Source: Pseudomonas sp. A-RE-19
GTDB lineage: Bacteria; Pseudomonadota; Gammaproteobacteria; Pseudomonadales; Pseudomonadaceae
Length of the DNA: 64,000 bases
Direction: 5' to 3'
NCBI RefSeq assembly: GCF_019956555.1
Contig: NZ_JAHBDQ010000028.1
Location: 1-64,000, forward strand
The notes under the pieces were generated by a model. The model searched no databases. It saw only the letters and a list, made by a program, of their open reading frames with translations, and was not told where the DNA came from. Of the stretch, positions 53,059-63,338 are shown piece after piece. A program made the translations under genes and the position numbers. Numbering within the stretch: position 1 is the first letter of the stretch; the number at the start of each line of letters is the position of its first letter.

Positions 53059-55863
53059 TTGACCCTTTCCCCCGAACAGGCCATCCATTTCGGCCCCTAC
53101 CGGATCTACCCCGGACAACGCCTGGTTATGGAGGCCGACCAACCCCTGCGCCTGGGTCGGCGAGCCATGGACATTCTGTTGATCCTGCTGGAACACGCCG
53201 GCAATGTGGTCAGCAAGCAGCAACTGATCGCCCGGGTCTGGCCCAAAAGCGTGGTGGAGGACATCAACCTGCGGGTGCACATGGCCGCGCTGCGCAAAGC
53301 CCTCGGTGACGGTCAGGCCGGCCAGCGTTACATCATCACCGTCGCCCAACGTGGCTACAGTTTTGTCGCGCCGTTTTCCCTTGAGCCGATCCAGCAACAC
53401 CCGGAAAACGACGCCCATGCGCCGGGCAGCCATAACTTGCCGATTCGCCGGACCCGCATGATCGGTCGCCAGGCGCTGGTCGACAGCCTGGTGACGCAAC
53501 TGGCGCGGCAGCGCTTCATCACCCTCGTGGGCCCCGGCGGGATCGGCAAGACGACCGTGGCACTGCGCGTCGCCGAGCAACTGATCGGCCACTACCGGGA
53601 CGGCATTCGCCTGCTGGACCTGGCACCGATCAATGACCCTTTAACAATCACCACGCATTTGGCGACGCTGCTGGATTTATCCTTGCACGACACCGAACCC
53701 ATGAGCAGTCTCGCGACCTTCCTGCGCGAACGGCAGATGCTGCTGGTCATCGACAACTGCGAACACCTGATCGACGCCGTTGCGTTGCTCAGCGAAAGCC
53801 TCCTTCGCGCGGCGCCCCAAGTGCACATTCTGGCCACCAGTCGAGAGAGTCTGCGGGCCGAAGGCGAATGCGTGCAGCGCCTGGAGTCGTTGGACTGTCC
53901 GCCGACCATCGCCGTGCTCGACCGCGCTCAAGCCCTGATGTTTTCGGCGCTGCAATTGTTTGTCGAGCGGGCGATGGCCAGCCACGACAGTTTTGAACTG
54001 AGCGACGACGAATTGCCGCTGGCGATTGAAATCTGCCGGCGTCTGGACGGCATTCCGCTGGCCATCGAATTGGCGGCGGCGCAAGTAGGCAACCTGGGTT
54101 TAAGTGGCTTGCTGTCACAACTGCAAGACAGTTTTCGTCTGCTTGCCCAAGGCAGCCAAACGACCCTGGGCCGCCATCAGACTCTGCGCGCGACCCTGGA
54201 CTGGAGCTTCGAACTGCTCAATGCCTGCGAGCAAACCTGCCTGCGCCGATTGGGGGTATTCCGGGGCGGTTTTACCCTGGAGTCAGCGGCCGCCGTGATT
54301 GTCGGCGAGCACGTCGAGCCCGACGTCGTGTTTGCCTCGATCACTCAATTAGTCGCCAAGTCGTTGTTGAACGTGGAAGTGGGTGATGAAGAGGTGTTCT
54401 ACCGCTTGCTCGACACCACGCGCGGCTATGCACTGGAAAAACTCGCCCAGGCCCAAGAGCTGCCAGACACCCGCAAGCGCCACGTCGAACGCTGCCTGGC
54501 CTTGATGCAGCAGGCCCAGAACGACTGGGAGCACATCCCGAGCGAGCGCTGGACCGAGCGTTACGCCCGCAGCCTGGAAGATATTCGTTGCGCACTCGAT
54601 TGGGGTTTGAATGCTCAAGGGCCACAAGCCTTGGCGATCCAGCTCGCCGCGACCTCGACGCCACTCTGGCAGGAACTGTCGCTGCTCAAGGAGCACGGCG
54701 TGTATGTGCGCAAAGCATTGGCGTTGCTTGAAACGGCGTATCAGCCCTGCCCGCGTTTGCAAATGACCTTGAAGCTCGCCCTCGGCAGTTCCTGCTACCA
54801 CACTCAGGGCGGCACGGCTGAGACCATCGAAGCGTTCGTCAGCGCCAAACGACTGGCCGAACAGTGCAACGATGCGGTGGGTCAGCTCAGAGCTGTCTCG
54901 GGGCACATGGCGGTCAACCTCAGTTGCGGCAACTACCAAATGGCTCTGGAGCAGAGCCGGCAATTCGACCGACTGGGCCTGCACGGCAATGCGGTGTTGT
55001 CCCTCAGCAATCAGCGCTTGCGGGTCCTGGCTCAGCACTTTGCCGGGGATCAGGCACTGGCGCGGGAGAATGCCGAGCAGGTCATTCAGCGCCTGGCCCA
55101 GAGCGGTCACCTCAACCGCTTCACCCACGGCTTTGGCGTGCAGTACGACCAGAGCGTTGCGGCCTTGACGATTCTGTCACGCATCCTCTGGCTGCAAGGG
55201 CACCCGGAAAAAGCCTGGCACACCGCGCGGCAGGCGCTCGACATTGCGATCCAGATCGATCACGGCACGTCCATCTGCTACACCCTGGCGCTGTCCGGTT
55301 GCCTGATCGCCCACTACAACGGCGACACTCCGGTCGCCCGCGAACTCGTGGGCCTGCTGCTTGAGCAAGCTCAGAAACACTCGGTGCTGCTGTTTTACAC
55401 TTGGGCCAAACATTACGCGCAGGTGATCGACGCTGCCGATGCGCCGTCGTCCCCGCTGCCGAACACCGGGTTGATCAAGGAAATCATGGTCACCCTGGAT
55501 GCGGGTTTCATCGATGACGCGCTGCTGGAGCGGGCCGAAAACGGCATGGCAGGCTGGAGCACCGCGGAAATTCTGCGCGCCCGGGCCGACGCGTTGCTGG
55601 CCGAGGATTGCCCCACCCGAGCCGACGCGGCCGAGGCGGTGCTGCTCAAGGCGTTAGCCGTGGCAAAAACCCAGGGAGCGCTGGCCTGGGAGCTGCGCAG
55701 CGCCACGTCGCTGGCCCAACTGTGGCAGCGTCAGGGTCACTTCCAGAAAGCCCATGAGTTGCTGGCACCGATTTACCATCGGTTCACCGAGGGTTTTGCC
55801 ACACCGGACCTGACGAAAGTCCGTCGGTTACTCGACGAGCTGCAGCGACACCTGACCTTCTGA
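53059..55863 (+). CDS. Winged-helix/NTPase/TPR transcriptional regulator
   Basis: 934 residues from TTG at 53059, chosen because AGGAG lies 8 bases upstream and no ATG or GTG is near. Residues 1-105 are an OmpR-type winged helix (LRLGRRAMDILLILLEHAG, LRVHMAALRKALGDG, RGYSFVAP). An NB-ARC-like ATPase follows: Walker A K164 in GPGGIGKTT, Walker B LLVIDNCEHL, sensor LATSRESLRAEGE and PLAIELAAAQ. The second half is helical/TPR-like. The layout is the MalT/AfsR-like STAND class, with an unknown inducer. Its last 36 bases overlap the convergent paralogue. Confidence 0.85.
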   Translation: MTLSPEQAIHFGPYRIYPGQRLVMEADQPLRLGRRAMDILLILLEHAGNVVSKQQLIARVWPKSVVEDINLRVHMAALRKALGDGQAGQRYIITVAQRGYSFVAPFSLEPIQQHPENDAHAPGSHNLPIRRTRMIGRQALVDSLVTQLARQRFITLVGPGGIGKTTVALRVAEQLIGHYRDGIRLLDLAPINDPLTITTHLATLLDLSLHDTEPMSSLATFLRERQMLLVIDNCEHLIDAVALLSESLLRAAPQVHILATSRESLRAEGECVQRLESLDCPPTIAVLDRAQALMFSALQLFVERAMASHDSFELSDDELPLAIEICRRLDGIPLAIELAAAQVGNLGLSGLLSQLQDSFRLLAQGSQTTLGRHQTLRATLDWSFELLNACEQTCLRRLGVFRGGFTLESAAAVIVGEHVEPDVVFASITQLVAKSLLNVEVGDEEVFYRLLDTTRGYALEKLAQAQELPDTRKRHVERCLALMQQAQNDWEHIPSERWTERYARSLEDIRCALDWGLNAQGPQALAIQLAATSTPLWQELSLLKEHGVYVRKALALLETAYQPCPRLQMTLKLALGSSCYHTQGGTAETIEAFVSAKRLAEQCNDAVGQLRAVSGHMAVNLSCGNYQMALEQSRQFDRLGLHGNAVLSLSNQRLRVLAQHFAGDQALARENAEQVIQRLAQSGHLNRFTHGFGVQYDQSVAALTILSRILWLQGHPEKAWHTARQALDIAIQIDHGTSICYTLALSGCLIAHYNGDTPVARELVGLLLEQAQKHSVLLFYTWAKHYAQVIDAADAPSSPLPNTGLIKEIMVTLDAGFIDDALLERAENGMAGWSTAEILRARADALLAEDCPTRADAAEAVLLKALAVAKTQGALAWELRSATSLAQLWQRQGHFQKAHELLAPIYHRFTEGFATPDLTKVRRLLDELQRHLTF

Positions 55864-57306
55864 TATCCAGCGTGCCCGGCTGATGTAGCGCTCATAACGC
55901 AGTTCATAGGCTCGCAAGTAGCCACTGTGGTCGAGTTTCTCCAGGGCGTAAGTGCGGGTGGTGTTGAGGAAGCGGTAACGGGTCACGCCGCTGCCCTGCT
56001 CCACCGACAGCAGCGATTTGCGCGCCAGGCTTTCCCCCCCTTTAACCAGGCTGGCAGGCAACAGCACTGCGCAACTGATCACGCCAATCGCCGCGTCCAG
56101 CGTGAACGCCATTTTGAACACCGCCAGCCGCTGCAACACTGCTTGCTCCAATGGGCTCAGCCGCTCATAGCTCCAGTCCAGCGCCGCTTTGAGGGTCTGA
56201 TGCCGAGGCACGGCGGTGCGTCGGCCTTGGGTCAACAACTGAAAACAGTTGTCGAGTTGCGCTTGCAACCCCACCAGTGCCAGCGCATCGATCTGCGTCG
56301 CCGCCAGTTCAATGGCCAAGGGCAGTCCATCAAGCCGTCGACAGATTTCGCGCACCGCTTTGAGGTCCTGTTGGCGCAGGGCAAACCCTTGCTGACGGGC
56401 TCGGGCGCTGCTCACGAACAACTGCACCGCCGAATAGCCCATGGCCTCGGCCACGCTGTACATCACCGAAGCGGGCGGCACCGTCAGAGCCGGTAAACAC
56501 AGCAACGTTTCCCCCGCCGCTTGCAGTGGTTCGCGGCTGGTGGCCAGGATCGACAGCCGTGGCGCCGAGGCCAGCAGATCGTCCACCACTGCCCGACAAC
56601 GTTCGAGCAGGTGCTCACAATTGTCGAGCACCAACAAGGCATGCCGTTGTGCCAGCACCTGTGCGCCGACGTCCAGTTCCAGAGTTCGCGACACATGATC
56701 GACGAGCTGCGACGGGTCATCGATGACCGTGAGATCGATCACCCAGACGCCGTCTTGATAGTGCTGCAACAGTAACTCGGCCACACGCAGCGCCACGGTG
56801 GTCTTGCCTATGCCGGCCGGACCGACCAGGGTCATGAGACGCCGAACCGGCAACTGCCGGACCACACTGCCAATGATCGAGTCACGACCGATCACCGGTG
56901 TGAGCCGCGCAGGCAGGTTGTGCTGAAGCTTGTGCACCCTCTCGATCAGCACCGGCGTGCCTGCGTGGTCGCGTTGCACCGGGGCGATGAAGCTATAACC
57001 GCGTTGGGGAATGTTGACGATGTAGCGCTGGCCGTTCTCCCCGTCGCCGAGGGCCCGACGCAAGGCGGCAATGTGTACCCGCAAGTTGATTTCTTCCACC
57101 ACGGAAGTCGGCCAGACGTGGGCAATCAGCGCCTCCTTGCTGACCACCGAACCGGCGCGCTCGACCAGCACCTGCAAAATATCCAGGGCCCGTCCACCCA
57201 TGCGCAGCGGCCGAACACCGTCCAGGATCAGCCGTTGATGCAGGTGAAAGGCGTACGGCCCGAACCGCAGCACCGTGTCGCTGTTTATTGCTCTGAGGCT
57301 ATTCAT
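55828..57306 (-). CDS. Winged-helix/NTPase regulator lacking the C-terminal sensor
   Basis: 492 residues. The winged helix (residues ~10-110) and NTPase (Walker A K168 in GPAGIGKTT, LLVLDNCEHL, LATSREPLQAAGE, PLAIELAATQ) are close to those of the 934-residue neighbour. The protein ends about 60 residues after the NTPase, with no TPR-like domain. It is convergent and overlaps the neighbour by 36 bases at the 3' ends. Either a naturally short STAND regulator or one trimmed by a rearrangement. Confidence 0.83.
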   Translation of the reverse strand: MNSLRAINSDTVLRFGPYAFHLHQRLILDGVRPLRMGGRALDILQVLVERAGSVVSKEALIAHVWPTSVVEEINLRVHIAALRRALGDGENGQRYIVNIPQRGYSFIAPVQRDHAGTPVLIERVHKLQHNLPARLTPVIGRDSIIGSVVRQLPVRRLMTLVGPAGIGKTTVALRVAELLLQHYQDGVWVIDLTVIDDPSQLVDHVSRTLELDVGAQVLAQRHALLVLDNCEHLLERCRAVVDDLLASAPRLSILATSREPLQAAGETLLCLPALTVPPASVMYSVAEAMGYSAVQLFVSSARARQQGFALRQQDLKAVREICRRLDGLPLAIELAATQIDALALVGLQAQLDNCFQLLTQGRRTAVPRHQTLKAALDWSYERLSPLEQAVLQRLAVFKMAFTLDAAIGVISCAVLLPASLVKGGESLARKSLLSVEQGSGVTRYRFLNTTRTYALEKLDHSGYLRAYELRYERYISRARWISEGQVSLQLVE

Positions 57307-57489
57307 GCACGTTCGCGCGCTGAAAACCTGGCAGGCTCAAGGTACCGCAGAACCTATCGCACCCGTCCATCCAGGTTCCCGCACCTCCATATCAAAGAGT
57401 TCACGGGTATCTTGGCAGGCATGGGTGACGGTACAACGGCCACGGGAGGAGCGTCACGGTCATCACGGTGCGCGGAACGGACAATCGCG

Positions 57490-58440
57490 CTAGCTGAACT
57501 GTTCGCGGTATTGAGTGGGGGTCAGGCCGAGCTTTTCACTGAACAGAAAACGCATATGCCGCACGCTGCCAAAGCCACTTTTATAGGCCACGGTCTTGAG
57601 CGGCAGGTCGCCGGTTTCCAGCAGGTTCCTGGCGCGGTCGATGCGCGCGCTTTGCAGAAACTCCATCGGCGTCATGTCCACTTCCCGGGTGAAAACCCTG
57701 GCGAAGTGCCGCGCACTCATGTTCACCAGACCGGCCATGCGTTCGATGCTGAACGCTTCATCGAGGTGTTCGAGCACATGGTGCTGCACCCGGGTGATCG
57801 GCGTTTCATGGGGCGCAACCGCCATCATCAGCGGACTGAATTGCGCCTGCCCGCCCTGACGCTTCATCACCACCAGCAATACTTTGGCAACGTCCTGGGC
57901 AACTTTCTTGCCATGGTCCTGGGCAACCACCGCCAGCGCCAGGTCGATGCCTGCGGTGACGCCGCCGGAGGTGATGAGATTGCGGTCCTGCACGTAAATC
58001 TGATCGGTCTCGACGATGGCCTGGGGGAAGCCTTTGATCAGCCGTTCGGTGTAATGCCAGTGAGTGGTCACGCGATAGCCGTCCAGTAGCCCGGCATGCC
58101 CGAGCACGAACGCGCCGGTGCAGATCGCCCCATAACGGTTCGCCCGGGTGACAGCACCCTGAAGCCAGCCTAGCAACGGTGGATGTTTTTCGTTGTAAGC
58201 CCCCGGCCCGCCGGGTACCAGCAACAAGTCATAACGCTCGTTCGCCTGATCGATGTGCAAATCGGCCAGAACGTTGACGCCGTTGGAGGCCCGCAACGCG
58301 CCATGCTCGGTGCCGATGGTCGACAGCTCATAACGGTCCGCCGGTTCCAGATAGCGATTGGCGATGGAAAACACCTCCATGGGACCGGCCATGTCGAGCA
58401 GAAGAAAGTCGGGGAACAGCACCATTGCCACTGTTTTCAT
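57490..58440 (-). CDS. GlxA-like AraC-family regulator with DJ-1/PfpI domain
   Basis: 316 residues. The N-terminal half is the DJ-1/PfpI fold with the elbow Cys in GAICTGAFVLGHAGLL. The C-terminal half has two AraC HTH units (FSIERMAGLVNMSARHFARV; LKTVAYKSGFGSVRHMRFLF). Divergent from the pirin gene across a 213-base region, so pirin is a likely target. Confidence 0.9.
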   Translation of the reverse strand: MKTVAMVLFPDFLLLDMAGPMEVFSIANRYLEPADRYELSTIGTEHGALRASNGVNVLADLHIDQANERYDLLLVPGGPGAYNEKHPPLLGWLQGAVTRANRYGAICTGAFVLGHAGLLDGYRVTTHWHYTERLIKGFPQAIVETDQIYVQDRNLITSGGVTAGIDLALAVVAQDHGKKVAQDVAKVLLVVMKRQGGQAQFSPLMMAVAPHETPITRVQHHVLEHLDEAFSIERMAGLVNMSARHFARVFTREVDMTPMEFLQSARIDRARNLLETGDLPLKTVAYKSGFGSVRHMRFLFSEKLGLTPTQYREQFS

Positions 58441-58653
58441 GGATTGGACATCACTGTTATCAAAGTCATCGGAACGTCGCGTCAGCGTTGAGCATTATGG
58501 CCAATTGTAACAACAAGGATACGTGAATCCGTGCACATAACTGTCAACCTGCACGAGACAGTATTTCAATTTTCATCCACTTATTGCACTCAACAGTAAA
58601 CATTAACCTTCTCCTCACTCGGACGAATTCACGTCCTGACAGGAGATTTCATC

Positions 58654-59376
58654 ATGCTGACCCTTCGTAAAGCTTCGGATCGCGGCGCCGCCAATCACGG
58701 TTGGTTGAAGTCGTTCCATACCTTTTCCTTCGCCAATTACCGCAACCCGCGTGAGCAGGGTTTTTCCGACCTGCTGGTGATCAACGACGACCGTGTAGCA
58801 GCCGGCAAGGGCTTTGGCCAGCACCCGCACCGCGACATGGAGATTTTCTCCTATGTGCTCGAAGGTGCCCTTGAACACAAGGACACCCTGGGCACAGGTT
58901 CGGTGATCCGCCCCGGTGACGTGCAGTTGATGAGCGCCGGCAGCGGCGTCGCGCACAGTGAATACAATCACTCATCGACACGCCCGGTGCACTTCCTGCA
59001 AATCTGGATCGTGCCAGAGTTTAGTGGCGCCAAACCGCGTTACCAGCAAGAGCATTTCAGCACGCAGAAAAAACGCGGGCGTTTGCAGCTGATCATCTCC
59101 CCTGACGGGGCCAGTGGTTCGCTGAAAGTCCGGCAGGATGCGCGGGTGTATGCCGGCCTGATCGACGGCAAGGAAAACGCCACGCTGGAACTGGCGGCCA
59201 ATCGCTACGCCTATGTGCATGTGGCGCGCGGCAGTGTCGAATTGAACGGCATGCCGTTGCAGGAAGGCGATGGCGTACGGGTTCGGGAAGAACAGGTGCT
59301 GACCTTGAGCAATGGAATGGATGCCGAGGTGCTGGTGTTTGACTTGCGGCCACAGGAATTGCCGCAAATGCCGTGA
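58654..59376 (+). CDS. Pirin-family protein
   Basis: 240 residues; ATG with AGGAGA about 7 bases upstream. The cupin metal site is complete: H57 and H59 in GQHPHRDMEIFSYVLEG, H101 and E103 in SGVAHSEYNH. Bacterial pirins of this length often act as quercetinases or redox-linked regulators. The divergent GlxA-like regulator is a probable controller. Confidence 0.92.
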   Translation: MLTLRKASDRGAANHGWLKSFHTFSFANYRNPREQGFSDLLVINDDRVAAGKGFGQHPHRDMEIFSYVLEGALEHKDTLGTGSVIRPGDVQLMSAGSGVAHSEYNHSSTRPVHFLQIWIVPEFSGAKPRYQQEHFSTQKKRGRLQLIISPDGASGSLKVRQDARVYAGLIDGKENATLELAANRYAYVHVARGSVELNGMPLQEGDGVRVREEQVLTLSNGMDAEVLVFDLRPQELPQMP

Positions 59377-59463
59377 AGTCTGGTGAGCCCAAAGGAACCG
59401 CTGTGGCGAGGGAGCTTGCTCCCCTGCCATAGGTGAATGATTCAGATAAGTCTGTTCATGAAA

Positions 59464-59544
59464 ATCAAGAGATCGCAGCCTTCGACAGCGCCCACAATGT
59501 GTGCCCCCTGTAGGAGCTGCCGAAGGCTGCGATCTTTTGATCTT
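59464..59544. repeat. REP pair
   Basis: ATCAAGAGATCGCAGCCTTC at 59464 and GGCTGCGATCTTTTGAT ending near 59541, inverted. Just before it, 59408-59430 (CTGTGGCGAGGGAGCTTGCT) is a half unit of another REP type. Confidence 0.7.
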
Positions 59545-59567
59545 TGATGCCAGGACACAGACCAGAG

Positions 59568-61379
59568 CTACCGATAACCACGAGCCTGCACATTGAACAA
59601 CTGCGCATAGCGCCCGCCCGCCGCCACCAGGCTGTCGTGATCGCCTCGCTCAAGGATCGAACCCTGGTCGAGCACGATGATGTGGTCGGCATTGCGCACG
59701 CTGGAGAACCGGTGAGAAATCAGCAACGTCATGCGGCCTTCGGTGTGTTGACTGAAGTGCTCAAACACCGCCGCTTCCGCCGCCGGGTCCAGGGCCGAGG
59801 TCGGCTCATCCAGAATCAGGATATCGGCGTCGCGGCGCATGTAAGCGCGGGACAAGGCGATTTTTTGCCATTGTCCACCAGACAACTCCTGCCCGCCGGC
59901 GAACCATCGCCCTAATTGCGTGGCGTAGCCGCGATCCAGACGCTCGATGAAAGGCGCGGCCATGCCGTCGGCGGCCGCTTGCTGCCAACGCGTTTCATCG
60001 TTGAACGCCAGGGTATCGCCCACGCCAATGTTCTCGCCCACGGAGAACTGGTAGCGAATGTAATCCTGAAAGATCACGCCGATGCGCCGTCTCAGCGCTT
60101 CTTCGTCCCAGGACTGCAAATCGCTGCCATCCAGCAAAATACGACCCTGATCGGGGCGATACAGCCGAGTCAGCAACTTGATCAGCGTGGTTTTGCCTGA
60201 ACCGTTTTCTCCTACCAGCGCGACGCTGTGTCCGGGGAGCAGGTGCAGGTCAATGCCCTGCAAAGCGGCGCGGCTCGCCTCCGGATAACGGAAACCGACG
60301 TTCTCGAAACGCAAGCCATCGCCGGGCACGGCGCCCACGGTCAGGCTGCCGCTATCGGCAATAACCGGCTCGGCCAAATACTCATAGAGGCTCGACAGGT
60401 AAAGGCCATCCTCGTAGAGACCGCTGATCGCGCTCAAGCTGCTGCTCACGGCGGCCTGCCCCTGCTTGAATAGCACCAGGTACATGGTCATTTGCCCAAG
60501 GCTGATGCTGCCGTGAACGGTATCGACCACGACCCAGGCATAGGCCAGATAAAACGCAGTGGTGCCCAGCAACCCCAGCACAAAACCCCAGCCATCGCGA
60601 CGCAGTGTCAGGCGCCGGTCTTCAGCGTAAAGACGAGCAAACGTGTCCCGATAACGCTGCAACAGCAGCGGCGCGAAGCCGAACAGTTTCACCTCTTTGA
60701 TGTAGCCCTCATGGGAGAGCAGCGTCTCGATGTAATTCTGCTGCCGACTCTCCGGTGCCCGACGAGTGAAGAGCCGAAAGGCATCCCCGGAAAAATGCGC
60801 TTCGGCAAAGAACACCGGCAACGCCCCGACCACCAGCAGCACCAGCGCCCACGGCGAGAAATGCACCAGTAGCACGCCGAAGCTGATCAATACGATCAGG
60901 TTCTGGATCAGCCCCAGCGACTTCATCACCAGCGCCAACGGCCGGGTCGACGCTTCACGCCGCACCCGAACCAGCTTGTCGTAGAACTCGGAATTCTCGA
61001 ACTGTACCAGCGACAACGTCTGGGCCTTCTCCAGAATCATCGTGTTAACCTTCTGCCCCAGCTGCACCCGCAACAGTGATTGCTGAACCGACAGTGCGCG
61101 CTGTGTCCCGGACAACAATGCAAGCACACCGGCTTCAAACAGCACATAGCGCAGAACTGGCCATAACGGCGCACTACCCTGCCGGGCGTGCAACTGCATG
61201 GCGGTCACTACCGCATCGACAATCCGCTGCCCCAACCAGGCCGCCAGCGCCGGCAGCACACCGGCGATCAGCGTCGCCAGCACCAACCCCAAAAACAGCC
61301 CACGGGACGTTCCCCAGACCAGCAACAAGGCACGTCTGGCCTGGTCGAGCAAAGAGGCAAAACGGGTCAGGACGGGCAT
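59568..61379 (-). CDS. ABC exporter with fused membrane and ATPase domains
   Basis: 603 residues. Six TM segments in the first ~320 residues, ABC domain from about residue 365: Walker A GENGSGKTT, signature ELSGGQWQKIALSRAY, Walker B ILILDEPTSALDP and switch His in LISHRFSSV. The signature and the IRYQFSVGENIG region resemble the peptide/bacteriocin and multidrug half-transporter branch (YojI/MsbA-like). No peptidase domain and no neighbouring substrate gene was seen. Confidence 0.9.
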   Translation of the reverse strand: MPVLTRFASLLDQARRALLLVWGTSRGLFLGLVLATLIAGVLPALAAWLGQRIVDAVVTAMQLHARQGSAPLWPVLRYVLFEAGVLALLSGTQRALSVQQSLLRVQLGQKVNTMILEKAQTLSLVQFENSEFYDKLVRVRREASTRPLALVMKSLGLIQNLIVLISFGVLLVHFSPWALVLLVVGALPVFFAEAHFSGDAFRLFTRRAPESRQQNYIETLLSHEGYIKEVKLFGFAPLLLQRYRDTFARLYAEDRRLTLRRDGWGFVLGLLGTTAFYLAYAWVVVDTVHGSISLGQMTMYLVLFKQGQAAVSSSLSAISGLYEDGLYLSSLYEYLAEPVIADSGSLTVGAVPGDGLRFENVGFRYPEASRAALQGIDLHLLPGHSVALVGENGSGKTTLIKLLTRLYRPDQGRILLDGSDLQSWDEEALRRRIGVIFQDYIRYQFSVGENIGVGDTLAFNDETRWQQAAADGMAAPFIERLDRGYATQLGRWFAGGQELSGGQWQKIALSRAYMRRDADILILDEPTSALDPAAEAAVFEHFSQHTEGRMTLLISHRFSSVRNADHIIVLDQGSILERGDHDSLVAAGGRYAQLFNVQARGYR

Positions 61380-61584
61380 AGGACGATGGACTCGGTGGCG
61401 GATGTCAGAGAAGCACGGCAGGTTCTACGGTACGTGGAATGAGCCACACGAGGCGATAAACCTCGGTTCGCCCATAGAAAAAACATCTAAAAAAACAGCA
61501 CCGCTCGCCCCGTTTTAGCGCTTTGCTATGAAGAGTCAATGCCCATCGGGATTCGAGGGCGCTCTCCATAAGCAGGAGCAGAAC

Positions 61585-61998
61585 ATGAAAATCAATCCCT
61601 ACCTGATCTTCAATGGTGACTGCCAAGCCGCTTTCACCTTCTACGCCAATAGCCTGCCAGGCAAGATCGAAGTCATGATGACCTTCGGCGAATCCCCGGC
61701 TCGCGATCATGTTCCGGTGAAATGCCACAACCTGATCATTCACACGCGTCTGCTGGTGGCGGATCAGGCAATCATGGGGTCGGATACCACACCTGATCGC
61801 CCCACAGCAGGCATGAGCGGCTGTTCGATTTCATTGAATGTCGACAATGTGGCTGAGGCAGAGCGGGTGTTTGCTGCTTTAGCGGAGGGCGGCAGTATTC
61901 AGATGCCATTGGAGGCGACGTTCTGGGCGGCACGCTTCGGGATGCTGGTCGATCGGTTTGGCGTGGCCTGGATGGTGAATTGCGAAAAGGATCAGTAA
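61585..61998 (+). CDS. VOC-family protein (PhnB/YjdN-like)
   Basis: 137 residues, AGGAG upstream of the ATG. Starts MKINPYLIFNGDCQAAFTFY and ends RFGMLVDRFGVAWMVN, both typical of the PhnB/YjdN glyoxalase-like group. Function unknown; likely a dioxygenase or metal-dependent isomerase relative. Confidence 0.9.
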   Translation: MKINPYLIFNGDCQAAFTFYANSLPGKIEVMMTFGESPARDHVPVKCHNLIIHTRLLVADQAIMGSDTTPDRPTAGMSGCSISLNVDNVAEAERVFAALAEGGSIQMPLEATFWAARFGMLVDRFGVAWMVNCEKDQ

Positions 61999-62597
61999 AC
62001 AGGTCGGCCCTCCGGTTAGTACAAAATTTACTGGCGCTTTAATATCAACTTTAGCTTTTTTATTCAATAACCTGGCGGAATAACTCGCCATCCAAAAATT
62101 CAGCTTTTGACATAAAATATTACAGATACAATGAAAAAGGAGTGAATCAACATGGTTCCCCGCCTCGTTTGCCCTAAAAAGAGGCGACATTTGAACTGGC
62201 TGCCTTTCGAGTACGTACCTAAACTGCCATAGAACACCAAGGAATATCCTTATAAATCAATTTCGGCTTTCAAAAATGCGGACCTTCGCACAATTTATAT
62301 GCAGACTTCTGAGTTATGCCTCGTTCTGTAGCCTGATCAGGGGATCAGCCACGCATCTGTATTGTTCATAGAAAAGTCAACCTAGAAAGCGTAGTCCCTG
62401 AAAGGCGCATACCAACTAAGTCGGACATCACAAAACAAATTGGCCAAAGCCTTCCGCCGTTGGCTATGTCATTGAATCAACTGGAACTACTGACGATGGA
62501 ATGAGGCGTGTCCACGACGAGAAATGTTATAAAAAGTCAGATAACTTCAGTATTTTGTGTATTAAGATTGCAACGCCAGCACATAAGAGTAATTTGC
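61999..62597. other. AT-rich intergenic region, no gene seen
   Basis: About 600 bases, clearly lower in G+C than the flanks. Stop codons occur in all frames. A TTTTGACATAAAATATT at about 62105-62121 resembles a promoter -35 but has no -10 at proper spacing. The stretch may mark the edge of an acquired segment that includes the next two genes. Confidence 0.5.
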
Positions 62598-63329
62598 ATG
62601 ATGAGTACCGAGAGAAAAATCGAAAATAGCCCGGGGGGTATTCTTGCTGTTGGGCGCACTTGGCGCTCCGCAGAAAAACTCCGACAGCTATTTGTATCTA
62701 ATCTCACGCATATTTATACATTAGACTATCCAAATCCACTAAGCCTTGATATCGAGACTCAAACGCTCAACACCGTATTGATCGATATTGAAACCCCTGC
62801 CACTCTTAATTACTGCCTGGCGCTCATTAAACAGTTACGCACCACCCCGACAGAACTGGCCATTATCGTAGCAATCAACTATCGCTCTCCGCACACTAAA
62901 GTTGAATGCTATCTGGCTGGAGCCGATCATTGCATCAATGTACCTAATGATGACGATGAAAAAACCAGGCTACTATCAGAGCTGTTTGAAACGCCTGAAT
63001 GGCAACCCCGCGTCAAGTTAACCCTGGACCAAACTTGCCTGCACCTATACAGCGACGAATATAAACTGGATCTGGCCTATCAGGAAATGAAAGCCCTGGA
63101 TGCGCTTATTAATGCGGAAGGCCATATTCTGCATCATGATTGCATGGCTGAATCCATGGGCTTGAACATAAAACTTTACGACTCACGCGTTCTCGAGAAA
63201 TCCATAAGCCGACTTCGCAACAAGATCAAAAAACACTTTGGCATTAATATCATCCACAGTGTTCGCGGCTATGGTTATCGACTGCTTCGAGGAGTCGTCT
63301 CAGTCAACCAAGCAAACTTTCACTCTTAA
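62598..63329 (+). CDS. Winged-helix regulator with a degenerate receiver domain
   Basis: 243 residues from ATG 62598 (a second ATG at 62601). The C-terminal ~100 residues are an OmpR/PhoB-type winged helix (YQEMKALDALINAEGHILHH, SRVLEKSISRLRNKIKKHFG, VRGYGYRLLRG). The N-terminal ~120 residues have receiver-like alternation with VLIDIETP where the phosphoacceptor Asp would be. The acidic pair is missing (GILAVGRTWRS), so phosphorylation is doubtful. It precedes the EAL-like gene by 9 bases, probably one operon. Confidence 0.8.
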   Translation: MMSTERKIENSPGGILAVGRTWRSAEKLRQLFVSNLTHIYTLDYPNPLSLDIETQTLNTVLIDIETPATLNYCLALIKQLRTTPTELAIIVAINYRSPHTKVECYLAGADHCINVPNDDDEKTRLLSELFETPEWQPRVKLTLDQTCLHLYSDEYKLDLAYQEMKALDALINAEGHILHHDCMAESMGLNIKLYDSRVLEKSISRLRNKIKKHFGINIIHSVRGYGYRLLRGVVSVNQANFHS

Positions 63330-63338
63330 AGGGACTAA

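Noticed and set aside
57307..57489. Possible small gene between the STAND regulator and the GlxA-like gene
   Set aside because: No ribosome binding site and the only frame overlaps the regulator start in antisense; treated as promoter space.
62105..62124. TTGACA-like promoter before the receiver-like gene
   Set aside because: No acceptable -10 at 16-18 bases and nearly 500 bases from the start codon.
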